Positions 7,234-14,190 of a stretch of 17,071 bases of DNA are shown piece after piece (the stretch's first letter is position 1; every line of letters begins with the position of its first letter). The notes below the pieces were generated by a model, which ran no database searches, was not told the DNA's origin, and saw only the letters and a program-made list of their open reading frames with translations. This stretch comes from Thiobacillus sp. UBA6205 (GTDB taxonomy: Bacteria > Pseudomonadota > Gammaproteobacteria > Burkholderiales > Thiobacillaceae). The position numbers and the translations under genes were made by a program. The DNA lies in NCBI GenBank assembly GCA_002421825.1, contig DISR01000063.1, positions 26,477 through 43,547 on the forward strand, given 5' to 3'.

Positions 7234-8016
7234 TTATTCGCTCACTGCGATGGTGACGCTCATGAGGCCGATGACATCGCCGGCTTCCAGGCCGTCCTTC
7301 TCGAAGCCGAGCATGTCTGGCTCGCCCTTGGGCTTGCCGTGGCAGCTGAGGCAGGGCTGCATCAGGCGGATGGGCTCCATGTGACGGAACACCGGCTGCT
7401 TGCCCATGACGGTAAAGGCGGTTTGCGGCTTGTTCTCGTCCTGCTTGGCGGCGATGAAGTGCTGCAGCATGCTGCGTTCCATGTCGTCGGGGACGTTGAC
7501 GGGACTGCGGTAGTTGCGGCCGGGCTGCTTGATGATGATGCCGGTGCGGGCGGTGAATACCTGGCCCATTTCGCGCTCCCATTTCGCCGGCAGGAAATGC
7601 TTCCAGGCGATGCCCTTGACGTTGAGACGATCCTGGTTGTTGTCGATGACCTGGCGGCCTGCCCAGAACAGTTTTTCGAAAATGCGCTTCTGGTTGGGCG
7701 TCGCGTCGAGCATCTCCCCTTCGAGCGCAGAGCGCCACTGCTTCTCGAAGAATTCGCCGCCGAAGCCCTTGTCGCCGAGCGTGGGGTCGGTCAGTTTCTT
7801 GCTGTAGGCAAAGATGATCATGCGGCCGGCGATGACCGCGTTGGCCAGCTTCCTGGCGGTCGCTTCCGCCTCGGCGCGCGGCACCTTCTCCAGAAACAGG
7901 TATTCCGGCTGCCCGCCCTTTGCCCGGACCCCGACCGTTTCGGCCGCGACCGGCGAGGCCGCCGCCTGACCCGCGAACAGCATGAGTGCGGCCAGCGCCG
8001 CGATTCTTGGCATCAT
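7234..8016 (-). CDS. Secreted DUF3365 (Tll0287-like) single c-type heme protein
   Basis: A 260-residue exported protein. The signal peptide MMPRIAALAALMLFAGQAAA is followed by a helical stretch beginning at about residue 45 (EKVPRAEAEATARKLANAV). The middle has RTGIIIKQPGRNYRSPVN, typical of the DUF3365/Tll0287-like PAS-like fold. One heme c site, CLSCHGKP, is at 222-229 (Cys222, Cys225, His226). The family includes periplasmic or membrane-bound heme redox or gas sensors; here there is no kinase or cyclase domain attached, so it is a free periplasmic heme protein of unknown partner. The ATG at 8016 is chosen because GGAGG lies eight bases upstream; an ATG five codons earlier would overlap that ribosome site. 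It is divergent from the copper-receptor gene, suggesting shared control. Confidence 0.85.
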   Translation of the reverse strand: MMPRIAALAALMLFAGQAAASPVAAETVGVRAKGGQPEYLFLEKVPRAEAEATARKLANAVIAGRMIIFAYSKKLTDPTLGDKGFGGEFFEKQWRSALEGEMLDATPNQKRIFEKLFWAGRQVIDNNQDRLNVKGIAWKHFLPAKWEREMGQVFTARTGIIIKQPGRNYRSPVNVPDDMERSMLQHFIAAKQDENKPQTAFTVMGKQPVFRHMEPIRLMQPCLSCHGKPKGEPDMLGFEKDGLEAGDVIGLMSVTIAVSE

Positions 8017-8043
8017 CGTTTCATCCTCCATTCGTTTGTATTG

Positions 8044-8241
8044 TCAGCAACGGCAGCCAGGCATTGGATGCCGCGGGGTCAGAATACGACTTTGCGGCGG
8101 GATTGGGAATGCCGGCTTTTGTTTCGCCGGCTTCCTGCCCGGTTTTCGCTGCAGGGTGCGGCGGTGCATGTTGAGGGCGCGCGCGGTGGCAGCAATGCCG
8201 CCCATGAAGGTGCCGCAGAAACCCGGGATGTGCATGGAAAG
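8044..8241 (-). pseudogene. Chimeric relic: mpl 5' end joined to a RegA/PrrA-type HTH C-terminus
   Basis: The minus strand has an open frame from ATG 8235 to 8044 (63 residues). Its first part, MHIPGFCGTFMGGIAA, copies the start of Mpl; at DNA level 8192-8219 is identical to 7023-7050 over 28 bases, and CTTTCCATGCAC before the start is shared too. It then switches to TARALNMHRRTLQRKPGRKP, which is the C-terminal recognition helix of RegA/PrrA/ActR response regulators, and runs on into unrelated sequence. Only part of the HTH and none of the receiver domain is present, so function as a regulator is unlikely. The switch lies where both parents encode GGIxxxAR, suggesting recombination at short homology. 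Confidence 0.65.
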
Positions 8242-8322
8242 CGCAATGGGTTGGAAGGTGCAGTCATACGGGCCGGCCGGCTGTGCCCAACACCCCGGAA
8301 ATCGCGGCTTTTCAAGCACCGC

Positions 8323-8337
8323 GCGACATCATGTCGC
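8323..8337. promoter_or_regulatory. Palindromic RegA/RegR-like operator upstream of the receptor gene
   Basis: GCGACATCATGTCGC is a perfect 7-bp dyad around one base. It fits GCGNC-N5-GNCGC, the PrrA/RegA-type half-site pair, and departs at only one position from the reported RegR box GNGRCRTTNNGNCGC as I recall it. It is centred about 43 bases before the start site predicted from the TAGAAT at 8361-8366, a usual position for an activator. Confidence 0.5.
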
Positions 8338-8360
8338 AGGCGGCGGCATGTGCTTTTCCG

Positions 8361-8366
8361 TAGAAT
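8361..8366 (+). promoter_or_regulatory. Candidate -10 of the copper-receptor gene
   Basis: TAGAAT, 31 bases before the GTG start, matches the sigma70 -10 at 5 of 6 positions. No recognisable -35 lies upstream (the place is taken by AGGCGG beside the palindrome at 8323-8337), which suits an activator-dependent promoter. Confidence 0.35.
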
Positions 8367-8397
8367 TCGTCGCGAACAAAAACTAGCGGAGAATGTC

Positions 8398-10653
8398 GTG
8401 CCTTTCAAACTTGCCACACTGTCTGCGGCGATTGCCGCCTTGCCATTTGCTGCCATTGCCGCCGAGGAGGTAGTGGTCTTGCCGGAAGTCGTCGTCAAGG
8501 CCGCGAAGCCCGAGCCTCAGCCGGCGCCGCTCAGCGAGTCGAATCTGGGCGCTGACGTCCTGCAAAGCCTGCGTCCCGCCACCAGCGACACCGCCAGCCT
8601 GCTCGGCAATCTGCCGGGCGTGAGCCTCTACGGCGCGGGAGGCGTGTCGAGCCTGCCGGCGATCCGCGGCCTGGCGGACGACCGCCTGCGCATCAAGGTC
8701 GACGGCATGGACCTCATTGCGGCCTGCCCCAACCACATGAACTCGCCGCTGTCCTACATTGACCCCAGCGCCGTGGAAACGGCCAAGGTCTACAGTGGCG
8801 CCAGCCCGGTCAGCGTCGGCGGCGACAGCATCGGCGGCAGCATCGTGGTCGAATCCGCCGAGCCCGAGTTCGCCAGGCCCGGCCAGGGCAAGCTGTTGAA
8901 GGGCGAGGCCGGCCTGTTCTACCGCAGCAACGGCAATGCCTTCGGCGGCAATCTCTCCGCCACCCTGGCGAGCGAGCAGTTCAGCTTCAACTACACCGGC
9001 TCCAGCGCACAGTCGGACAACTATGTTGCGGGCGACGACTTCAAGACCTATACCTTCACCGGCCGCGCGGGACACACGCTGGATCGCGACGAGGTCGGCT
9101 CCACGGCCTACAAGGCGAACAACCAGTCCGTCACCCTGGCGTGGAAGGGCGATACCGACCTGGTCGAATTCAAATACGGCCACCAGTCCATCCCCTATGA
9201 AAACTACCCCAACCAGCGCATGGACATGACGGACAACGTCAGCGACCAGTTCAGCCTGGCCTGGACCGGCAAGCAGGTTTGGGGCACCCTCAAGGCCCGA
9301 GCCTACTACGAGCACACGCAGCACGAGATGGACTTCGGCGAGGACAAGCGCTTCTGGTATGCCCCGGGCACATCAGGCGCAATCAACGGCACGCCCTGCT
9401 CGCCCGTCAGTTCCAGCTGCGCCGCCGGCATGCCCATGTACACGGACGGCAAGAACAAGGGGATTTCGCTCGGCGCCGACATCCTGCTGAGCCAGGGCAG
9501 CACCCTGCGCGTGGGCGGCGAAGTCCAGACCTATCGCCTCGACGACTGGTGGCCGCCTGCCGGCGGAGGCATGTGGCCGGGCACCTTCTGGAACATCAAG
9601 GACGGCGAGCGCGACCGCTATGCCGTGTTCGGCGAATGGGAGGCAAAACACGGCGCGCAGTGGACCAGCGTGCTGGGCCTTCGCCATGAAACGGTGAAGA
9701 TGGATGCGGGCGACGTTCGCGGCTACAACATCGTGAGCGGCTCCACCATTGCCGAAGCCGCCGCCTTCAACGCGCAAAGCCGCGACAAGACCGACCACAA
9801 CTGGGATTTCTCGGCGCTGGCGCGCTTCACCCCGGACGCCACGCAGACCTACGAGGCCGGCATCGCGCAAAAGACCCGCTCGCCCAACCTCTACGAACGC
9901 TACACCTGGTCCAGCTGGGGCATGGCCGCGGTGATGAACAACTTCGTCGGCGACGGCAACGGCTATGTCGGCGACATCGACCTCAAGCCCGAAGTCGCGC
10001 ACACCCTCAGCTTCGCCGCCGACTGGCACGACGCCGGCAGCAAGACCTGGAACCTGCGCATCGCGCCTCACTTCTCCCATGTGCGGGACTTCATCGACGC
10101 GCGCTGCATGACGAGCTGCACGCCCGACAAGTTCAATGTGCTGCAGTACGTCAACGAGTCGGCCCGGCTCTACGGCATGGACGTTTCCGGCAGGGCGCTC
10201 ATCGCCAGCACGCAGCAATACGGAGATTTCACGCTGAGCGGATTGGTGAACTACGTCCGCGGCGAGAACCGCGACACCGGCGACGACCTCTACAACATCA
10301 TGCCGCTCAATGCCAAGCTGGCGCTGACGCAGAAGATTGGGCGCCTGACCAACACCGTCGAAGGCCAGTTCGTCGCGGCCAAGGACGACGTGTCCGACGT
10401 CAGGAACGAAATCGAGACCGACGGCTACAGCCTGTTCAACCTCCGCAGCAGCTACGAGTGGAAGCAGGTGCGGCTGGATGTCGGCGTCGAGAACCTGTTC
10501 GACAAGTTCTACGCCCTGCCGCTCGGCGGCGCCTACCTCGGCCAGGGCACGACCATGGCCACCAACCCGCCGGCCGGCAACTACCCGCAGTGGGGCACGG
10601 CGGTGCCGGGCATGGGAAGGTCAATTTATGTGGGGTTGAATGTGAAGTTCTGA
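8398..10653 (+). CDS. TonB-dependent outer-membrane receptor, OprC/NosA-like (copper)
   Basis: A 751-residue outer-membrane protein. The GTG at 8398 follows GGAG at correct spacing and opens a signal peptide (MPFKLATLSAAIAALPFAAIA, cleaved before AEEVVV). A TonB-box-like EEVVVLPEVVV follows. The plug domain (about 45-160) has AIRGLADDRLRIKVDGMDL and VYSGASPVSVGGDSIGGSIVV. The rest is a beta barrel ending in the C-terminal Phe of GLNVKF. Cys110-Pro-Asn-His-Met114 in the plug (CxxxM) and His309-Glu-Met311 in the barrel (HxM) correspond to the copper ligands described for Pseudomonas OprC; NosA of denitrifiers is in the same family and supplies copper to N2O reductase. Copper as substrate is therefore inferred, not shown. 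The frame stays open upstream of 8398 but that part is shadow sequence. The only TonB-like gene in the window is at 2244-3122. Confidence 0.9.
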   Translation: MPFKLATLSAAIAALPFAAIAAEEVVVLPEVVVKAAKPEPQPAPLSESNLGADVLQSLRPATSDTASLLGNLPGVSLYGAGGVSSLPAIRGLADDRLRIKVDGMDLIAACPNHMNSPLSYIDPSAVETAKVYSGASPVSVGGDSIGGSIVVESAEPEFARPGQGKLLKGEAGLFYRSNGNAFGGNLSATLASEQFSFNYTGSSAQSDNYVAGDDFKTYTFTGRAGHTLDRDEVGSTAYKANNQSVTLAWKGDTDLVEFKYGHQSIPYENYPNQRMDMTDNVSDQFSLAWTGKQVWGTLKARAYYEHTQHEMDFGEDKRFWYAPGTSGAINGTPCSPVSSSCAAGMPMYTDGKNKGISLGADILLSQGSTLRVGGEVQTYRLDDWWPPAGGGMWPGTFWNIKDGERDRYAVFGEWEAKHGAQWTSVLGLRHETVKMDAGDVRGYNIVSGSTIAEAAAFNAQSRDKTDHNWDFSALARFTPDATQTYEAGIAQKTRSPNLYERYTWSSWGMAAVMNNFVGDGNGYVGDIDLKPEVAHTLSFAADWHDAGSKTWNLRIAPHFSHVRDFIDARCMTSCTPDKFNVLQYVNESARLYGMDVSGRALIASTQQYGDFTLSGLVNYVRGENRDTGDDLYNIMPLNAKLALTQKIGRLTNTVEGQFVAAKDDVSDVRNEIETDGYSLFNLRSSYEWKQVRLDVGVENLFDKFYALPLGGAYLGQGTTMATNPPAGNYPQWGTAVPGMGRSIYVGLNVKF

Positions 10654-10662
10654 CCTCGGCCG

Positions 10663-10720
10663 ACCCGGGGCGGGCATTCGGTCTGGCAAAGGCTGAGGGG
10701 CGCTTTGAATCGCCCCGGGT
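10663..10720 (+). terminator. Possible receptor-gene terminator, merged with the IS left end
   Basis: GGGGCG (10697-10702) and CGCCCC (10711-10716) can pair around an 8-base loop, followed by GGGTTTT. ACCCGGGGCG (10663-10672) is also a perfect inverted copy of CGCCCCGGGT (10711-10720). The right arm belongs to the likely IS terminus, so the structure may have been made or altered by the insertion. Confidence 0.4.
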
Positions 10721-11768
10721 TTTGAGGAGGCTCCTTTTCCTAAGAGAATGGAGCCATGATGAGCAAGAAGATTACACCGAAATATTCCCCCGAAGTACGC
10801 GAACGCGCAGTGCGCATGGTGCAGGAGCACCGTGGCGAGTATCCCTCGCTGTGGGCAGCCATCGAATCGATCGCGTCCAAGATCGGCTGCGTTCCCCAGA
10901 CTCTGCATGAATGGGTCAAACGGTACGAAATCGATACTGGCATGCGCGATGGCGTGACCAGCGAGGAACGCGAACGCATCAAGGCACTGGAGCGCGAAGT
11001 CAAGGAACTGCGCCGCGCCAATGAGATATTGAAACTGGCCAGCGCGTTTTTCGCCCAGGCGGAGCTCGACCGCCACACCAAGAAGTAATGGCCTTCATCG
11101 ACCGGCACCGGGCCGTCTTCGGGGTCGAGCCGATCTGCAAGGCATTGCAGGTTGCCCCGTCGGGCTATCACCTTCATGCGGCGCGGTTGAAGAACCCGGC
11201 GCTGAAGAGTGCACGCGATAAGCGGGATGACGCCCTGATACCGCAGATCCGGCGGGTGTGGGAAGCCAATCTGGAGGTCTACGGTGCCGACAAGGTCTGG
11301 CGGCAAATGAACCGCGAAGACATTCCCGTCGCACGCTGCACGATCGAGCGGCTGATGAAGCGCCTGGGTCTGGAAGGCGCCCGGCGCGGCAAGGTCGTGC
11401 GCACCACCATCCCGGACAAGAGCGTCCCCTGCCCGCGGGACCGGGTCAACCGTCAATTCAAGGCCGACCGCCCCAACCAGTTGTGGGTATCGGATTTCAC
11501 CTATGTCTCGACCTGGCAGGGCTGGCTGTATGTGGCCTTCGTCATCGACGTGTTCGCTCGGCGCATCGTCGGCTGGCGGGTCAGCAGCTCTATGCGCACG
11601 GACTTCGTACTCGACGCCCTGGAGCAGGCGCTGTATGCGCGGCAGCCGGAGCGCAATGACAGCCTGGTCCATCACTCGGACAGAGGCTCGCAGTACGTTT
11701 CCATCCGCTACACCGAGCGGCTCGCCGAAGCGGGCATAGAACCCTCGGTGGGGAGCCGCGGAGACAGC
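10706..11768 (+). mobile_element. IS3-family insertion sequence, right part missing
   Basis: The left end is probably TGAATCGCCCCGGG at 10706-10719, an IS3-family type terminus (TGA start, GC-rich inverted repeat). orfA and orfB follow in the usual overlapping order. Homology of orfB stops at about 11768, just after GSRGDS, where the third catalytic residue region should begin. No matching right inverted repeat is found in the following 2.4 kb. The element therefore cannot move by itself. Element boundaries are inferred from orf content and a remembered family end, not from a target duplication. Confidence 0.7.
10756..11088 (+). CDS. IS3-family transposase OrfA (helix-turn-helix subunit)
   Basis: A 110-residue DNA-binding half of an IS3-type transposase. 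KYSPEVRERAVRMVQEH opens the HTH, and IASKIGCVPQTLHEWVKRYE holds the recognition helix. A leucine-zipper-like segment, ALEREVKELRRANEILKLASAFFAQAE (about 75-101), mediates multimerisation in the family. Length and sequence look complete. ATGATG at 10756 is preceded by GGAG. The stop overlaps the orfB start as TAATG, allowing coupled translation; IS3 elements often also make an OrfAB fusion by -1 frameshifting. Confidence 0.92.
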   Translation: MMSKKITPKYSPEVRERAVRMVQEHRGEYPSLWAAIESIASKIGCVPQTLHEWVKRYEIDTGMRDGVTSEERERIKALEREVKELRRANEILKLASAFFAQAELDRHTKK

Positions 11769-11822
11769 AAGCCTTATATGACTTTTAGGTGTGAAGCCAG
11801 CCGCTGCCGCACTTCCAAGTGA
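11088..11822 (+). pseudogene. IS3-family transposase OrfB, truncated integrase (rve) domain
   Basis: The N-terminal part is normal: FIDRHRAVFGVEPICKALQVAPSGY, then an HTH_21-type segment (RRVWEANLEVYGADKVWRQMN) and the rve domain. The first catalytic Asp is in LWVSDFTYV and the second in HHSDRGSQY. The sequence then breaks after VGSRGDS; the usual continuation with the catalytic Glu (family pattern YDNALAETINGLYK) is replaced by about 17 unrelated residues ending at 11822. It is thus a DD without E and surely inactive. A complete OrfB would be about 280 residues against 244 here. Confidence 0.9.
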
Positions 11823-12342
11823 AGCGGGGAATAATTGACCCCAAAGCCAGCTTTACGTCGTTTTCGTTTTTCCGCTTAATTGTACCCCCTATATTACAGA
11901 CGCCAGCAGTAGCTTAGCGTCCGGATTGCAGGCCTAGACCTGACATATGGAACACGTGGCCTGACAGGCTGCCGATTTGGGTCGGATGTTCGCGTTCGGC
12001 GGATAGGAAAGCTGCCGTTCAGCGATCAGCGGCCTCAACGGCAGCAATGAGGAACATTGCAGCCGCAACGGAAGAAACCTCCAAAAGGCTGCAAAGGCCG
12101 ACTTCCGGTCCTCGGCCGAAGCGGTCTTACGCCCACCCAGGCAAGTGTGTCCGCTCATGGAACCTGAGCGGTCGGATGCCAGTAAGTAACGCCGAAGATC
12201 TGCTTCCTGGTATGGCGAACGCGTACTCCCGACCCTAAGCGGAAGTTGTCGGATCGAAAAGCAGCCCAACCCGAAAACCTATCAGGATGGTCCACCTATA
12301 GCCCATAGTGCCAAAATATGACCTATAGATAGCTCATTACTC
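11769..12342. other. Gene-free decayed stretch between the broken IS and hipBA
   Basis: About 570 bases in which no convincing gene is seen. Open frames of 63 and 111 codons on the two strands have low-complexity or shadow-like translations. GGGG and CCCC flank AATAATTGA at 11826-11842, and a similar GGGGTAC-type motif is seen inverted near 11876-11890; these resemble ends of other insertion elements but cannot be assigned. A 9-bp inverted repeat, GCTGCCGTT (12011-12019) and AACGGCAGC (12037-12045), is present. Composition becomes AT-rich toward 12300. It reads as a scar of several insertions and deletions. Confidence 0.5.
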
Positions 12343-12379
12343 TTGATATTTATCTAAAAATCCAGATAATGGCCTATAG
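12295..12379 (+). repeat. Three CCTATAG repeats in the hipBA control region
   Basis: CCTATAG occurs at 12295-12301, 12322-12328 and 12373-12379, each containing the palindrome CTATAG. The third overlaps the predicted transcription start. They are possible binding sites for HipB or another regulator; spacings are 27 and 51 bases. Confidence 0.45.
12343..12370 (+). promoter_or_regulatory. hipBA promoter with internal HipB-type operator
   Basis: TTGATA (12343-12348) and GATAAT (12365-12370) are separated by 16 bases, a good sigma70 promoter. Between and over them lies TATCT-N8-AGATA (12351-12368). This has the exact geometry of the E. coli HipB operator TATCC-N8-GGATA with one symmetric substitution. 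Binding there would block RNA polymerase, giving the autorepression known for hipBA. Confidence 0.7.
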
Positions 12380-12424
12380 ATGGCACATACCATGGTGGTA
12401 TGGCTAGTAGATGACCCAATCCAA

Positions 12425-12766
12425 ATGCCCCGCATCGAAAACAGAACCTATTCCCGGCACACGCGCGAAGCGGTCGCGCTGCTTGGCAAGCTAATCCGGC
12501 TTGCCCGCAAGGAACGCAGACTGAGCGCTGCGGAACTGGCGGAACGCACCGGCATATCGCGTGGCACCCTTCAGCGCATTGAGAAAGGCGATCCCAAGGT
12601 CGAAATCGGCGTCATGTTCGAGGCCGCGACCCTTGTCGGGGTCAATCTGTTCGATGCCGATAACGGCCGGCTGAGCGGCAAGATCGCTCGCACGGACGAT
12701 AAACTCGCCCTGATGCCTAAGGCGATCCACAAACCCGCCACCAGGGGCGTAAAAGATGAGTTCTGA
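12425..12766 (+). CDS. hipB: HipB-like antitoxin, Xre-family HTH regulator
   Basis: About 113 residues. A Cro/CI-type HTH occupies about 21-75, with LSAAELAERTGISRGTLQRIEKG (33-55) as helices 2-3. The tail (KLALMPKAIHKPATRGVKDEF) is charged and likely flexible, as in antitoxins that are degraded to free the toxin. It overlaps hipA by 11 bases, the typical hipBA arrangement. The start is uncertain: ATG 12425 gives the family-like N-terminus MPRIENRTYSRHTREAV but no ribosome site, whereas ATG 12380 would add 15 residues and give a nearly leaderless mRNA from the promoter at 12343-12370. It probably binds the operator at 12351-12368. Confidence 0.85.
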   Translation: MPRIENRTYSRHTREAVALLGKLIRLARKERRLSAAELAERTGISRGTLQRIEKGDPKVEIGVMFEAATLVGVNLFDADNGRLSGKIARTDDKLALMPKAIHKPATRGVKDEF

Positions 12767-14060
12767 TGCATACACCGAAGCCTTTGTCTGGGTATGGCTG
12801 CCTAGCGCGGTAGAGCCTGTCGTGGCTGGCCGCCTATATGCGGAAGGCAACTCGGCGACCTTGGTATTCCACTACGGCAAGTCCTATCTGGAGCGCAAAG
12901 ATGCCATCCCCATCTACCTGCCGGAACTGCCGTTGAAATCCGGCGCACTGCCTCTACTCGACGGGCTGTCGGTGCCGGGTTGCATCCGCGACGCCGCCCC
13001 CGATGCTTGGGGGCGGCGCGTCATCCTCAACCGCAAATTTGGAGTGAAGGGCCTCGAACTTGACCGAATGGACCTGTCTGAACTCGCCTTCCTGCTGGAG
13101 TCGGGTTCCGACCGCATCGGGGCGCTGGATTTCCAAGCCTCACCGACAGAGTACATCCCGCGCTCCGCGCAAAGCGCCAGTCTTGAAGAATTACTGCAAT
13201 CAGCCGAGCGCGTTGAAAAGGGTATCCCACTCACCCCCGAACTCGACCAAGCCCTGCGCCACGGCAGCGCCATCGGCGGGGCGCGCCCTAAAGCGCTGAT
13301 CGAGGACGGCGAAAAAAAATACGTCGCCAAGTTTTCCGCGTCTAACGACCTCTACAGCGTCGTTAAGGCCGAGTTCATCGCCATGCGCCTCGCCACGCTT
13401 GCGGGACTGAAGGTTGCCCCCGTTTTCCTTGCTCGCGCCTTGGGGAAGGATGTGCTGCTTGTAGAGCGATTCGACAGGAAGCGGGTCCCGACTGGCTGGG
13501 AGCGCAAGGCAATGGTCTCGGCCCTGACTATCTTCGCCCTTGACGAAATGATGGCGCGCTATGCCAGTTATCAGGATCTGGCCGAGATTATTCGCCAGCG
13601 GTTCACAAACGCGCAAGACACGCTGAGTGAACTCTTTGGTCGCCTTGTCTTCAACATCCTGTGCGGCAATACTGATGACCATGCCCGCAACCACGCCGCC
13701 TTCTGGGATGGGCACATGCTCACGATCACCCCGGCTTACGATATCTGCCCTCAGGGGCGCGCCGGGCAGGAAGCTGGCCAGGCCATGCTTATACATGACA
13801 ATGACAATAGAAGCCGCCTGAGCACATGCCTGAAAACGGCCCATCATTTTCTGATTTCCGAAAAGCAGGCGATTGAAATGATTGAAGAGCAAATGCGCAT
13901 CATCGCTGCCCACTGGAGTGAGGTCTGCGCCGAAGCGGAGTTATCCGAAGTGGACCGCAATCTGTTCTGGGGCCGTCAGTTCCTCAACCCTTACGCCTTT
14001 TACGATCTGGAGGGTGGTGCCGCATCGTTGAGAAAATTTGCGGATGAGGTGCGGAGCTAA
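12756..14060 (+). CDS. hipA: HipA-family serine/threonine kinase toxin
   Basis: A 434-residue toxin; E. coli HipA (440) phosphorylates glutamyl-tRNA synthetase and causes growth arrest and persistence. The N-terminal HipA_N region (about 10-120) has VAGRLYAEGN and FHYGKSYLE. The kinase part has GGARPKA (174-180), the ATP-binding Lys192 in KYVAKFS, the catalytic loop GNTDDHARNH (304-313, Asp308 as likely base, Asn312) and the metal-binding Asp329 in AYDICP. All key residues are present and length is full, so it is predicted active. The actual target cannot be told from sequence. It sits in the accessory insert behind a broken IS and is convergent with rng. Kinase motif and antitoxin context make the call secure. 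Confidence 0.93.
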   Translation: MSSDAYTEAFVWVWLPSAVEPVVAGRLYAEGNSATLVFHYGKSYLERKDAIPIYLPELPLKSGALPLLDGLSVPGCIRDAAPDAWGRRVILNRKFGVKGLELDRMDLSELAFLLESGSDRIGALDFQASPTEYIPRSAQSASLEELLQSAERVEKGIPLTPELDQALRHGSAIGGARPKALIEDGEKKYVAKFSASNDLYSVVKAEFIAMRLATLAGLKVAPVFLARALGKDVLLVERFDRKRVPTGWERKAMVSALTIFALDEMMARYASYQDLAEIIRQRFTNAQDTLSELFGRLVFNILCGNTDDHARNHAAFWDGHMLTITPAYDICPQGRAGQEAGQAMLIHDNDNRSRLSTCLKTAHHFLISEKQAIEMIEEQMRIIAAHWSEVCAEAELSEVDRNLFWGRQFLNPYAFYDLEGGAASLRKFADEVRS

Positions 14061-14190
14061 GGCCCCGGGAGTGCTTTTACCCAGGAGCCTGTGCATGTCG
14101 GCAGACCGCTTAGGCCGAACACGAGACGGTCACCCCCAACCCACTGGATGCCTGCTTAGGGTCGCCTTAACTCGTTAAGCTCCACCATGC
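14061..14190. other. Gene-free junction between hipA and rng
   Basis: 130 bases between convergent genes. The palindrome CTTAACTCGTTAAG (14165-14178) and a weak pair GACCG/CGGTC (14104-14108, 14127-14131) are present, but no terminator with a T-run is clear for either gene. It is the probable right edge of the accessory insert. Confidence 0.35.

Noticed and set aside
7204..8397. Upstream extension of the receptor reading frame by about 400 codons
   Set aside because: It is antisense to the DUF3365 gene; the GTG at 8398 has a ribosome site and starts a clear signal peptide.
12011..12045. Inverted repeat GCTGCCGTT...AACGGCAGC as a possible integron attC site
   Set aside because: It lacks the conserved outer and inner core sites (GTTRRRY/RYYYAAC), and no integrase or cassette array is seen.
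11934..12269. 111-codon minus-strand open frame in the gene-free stretch
   Set aside because: No recognisable motif, no ribosome site, Ser/Arg/Leu-rich translation; not supported as a gene.
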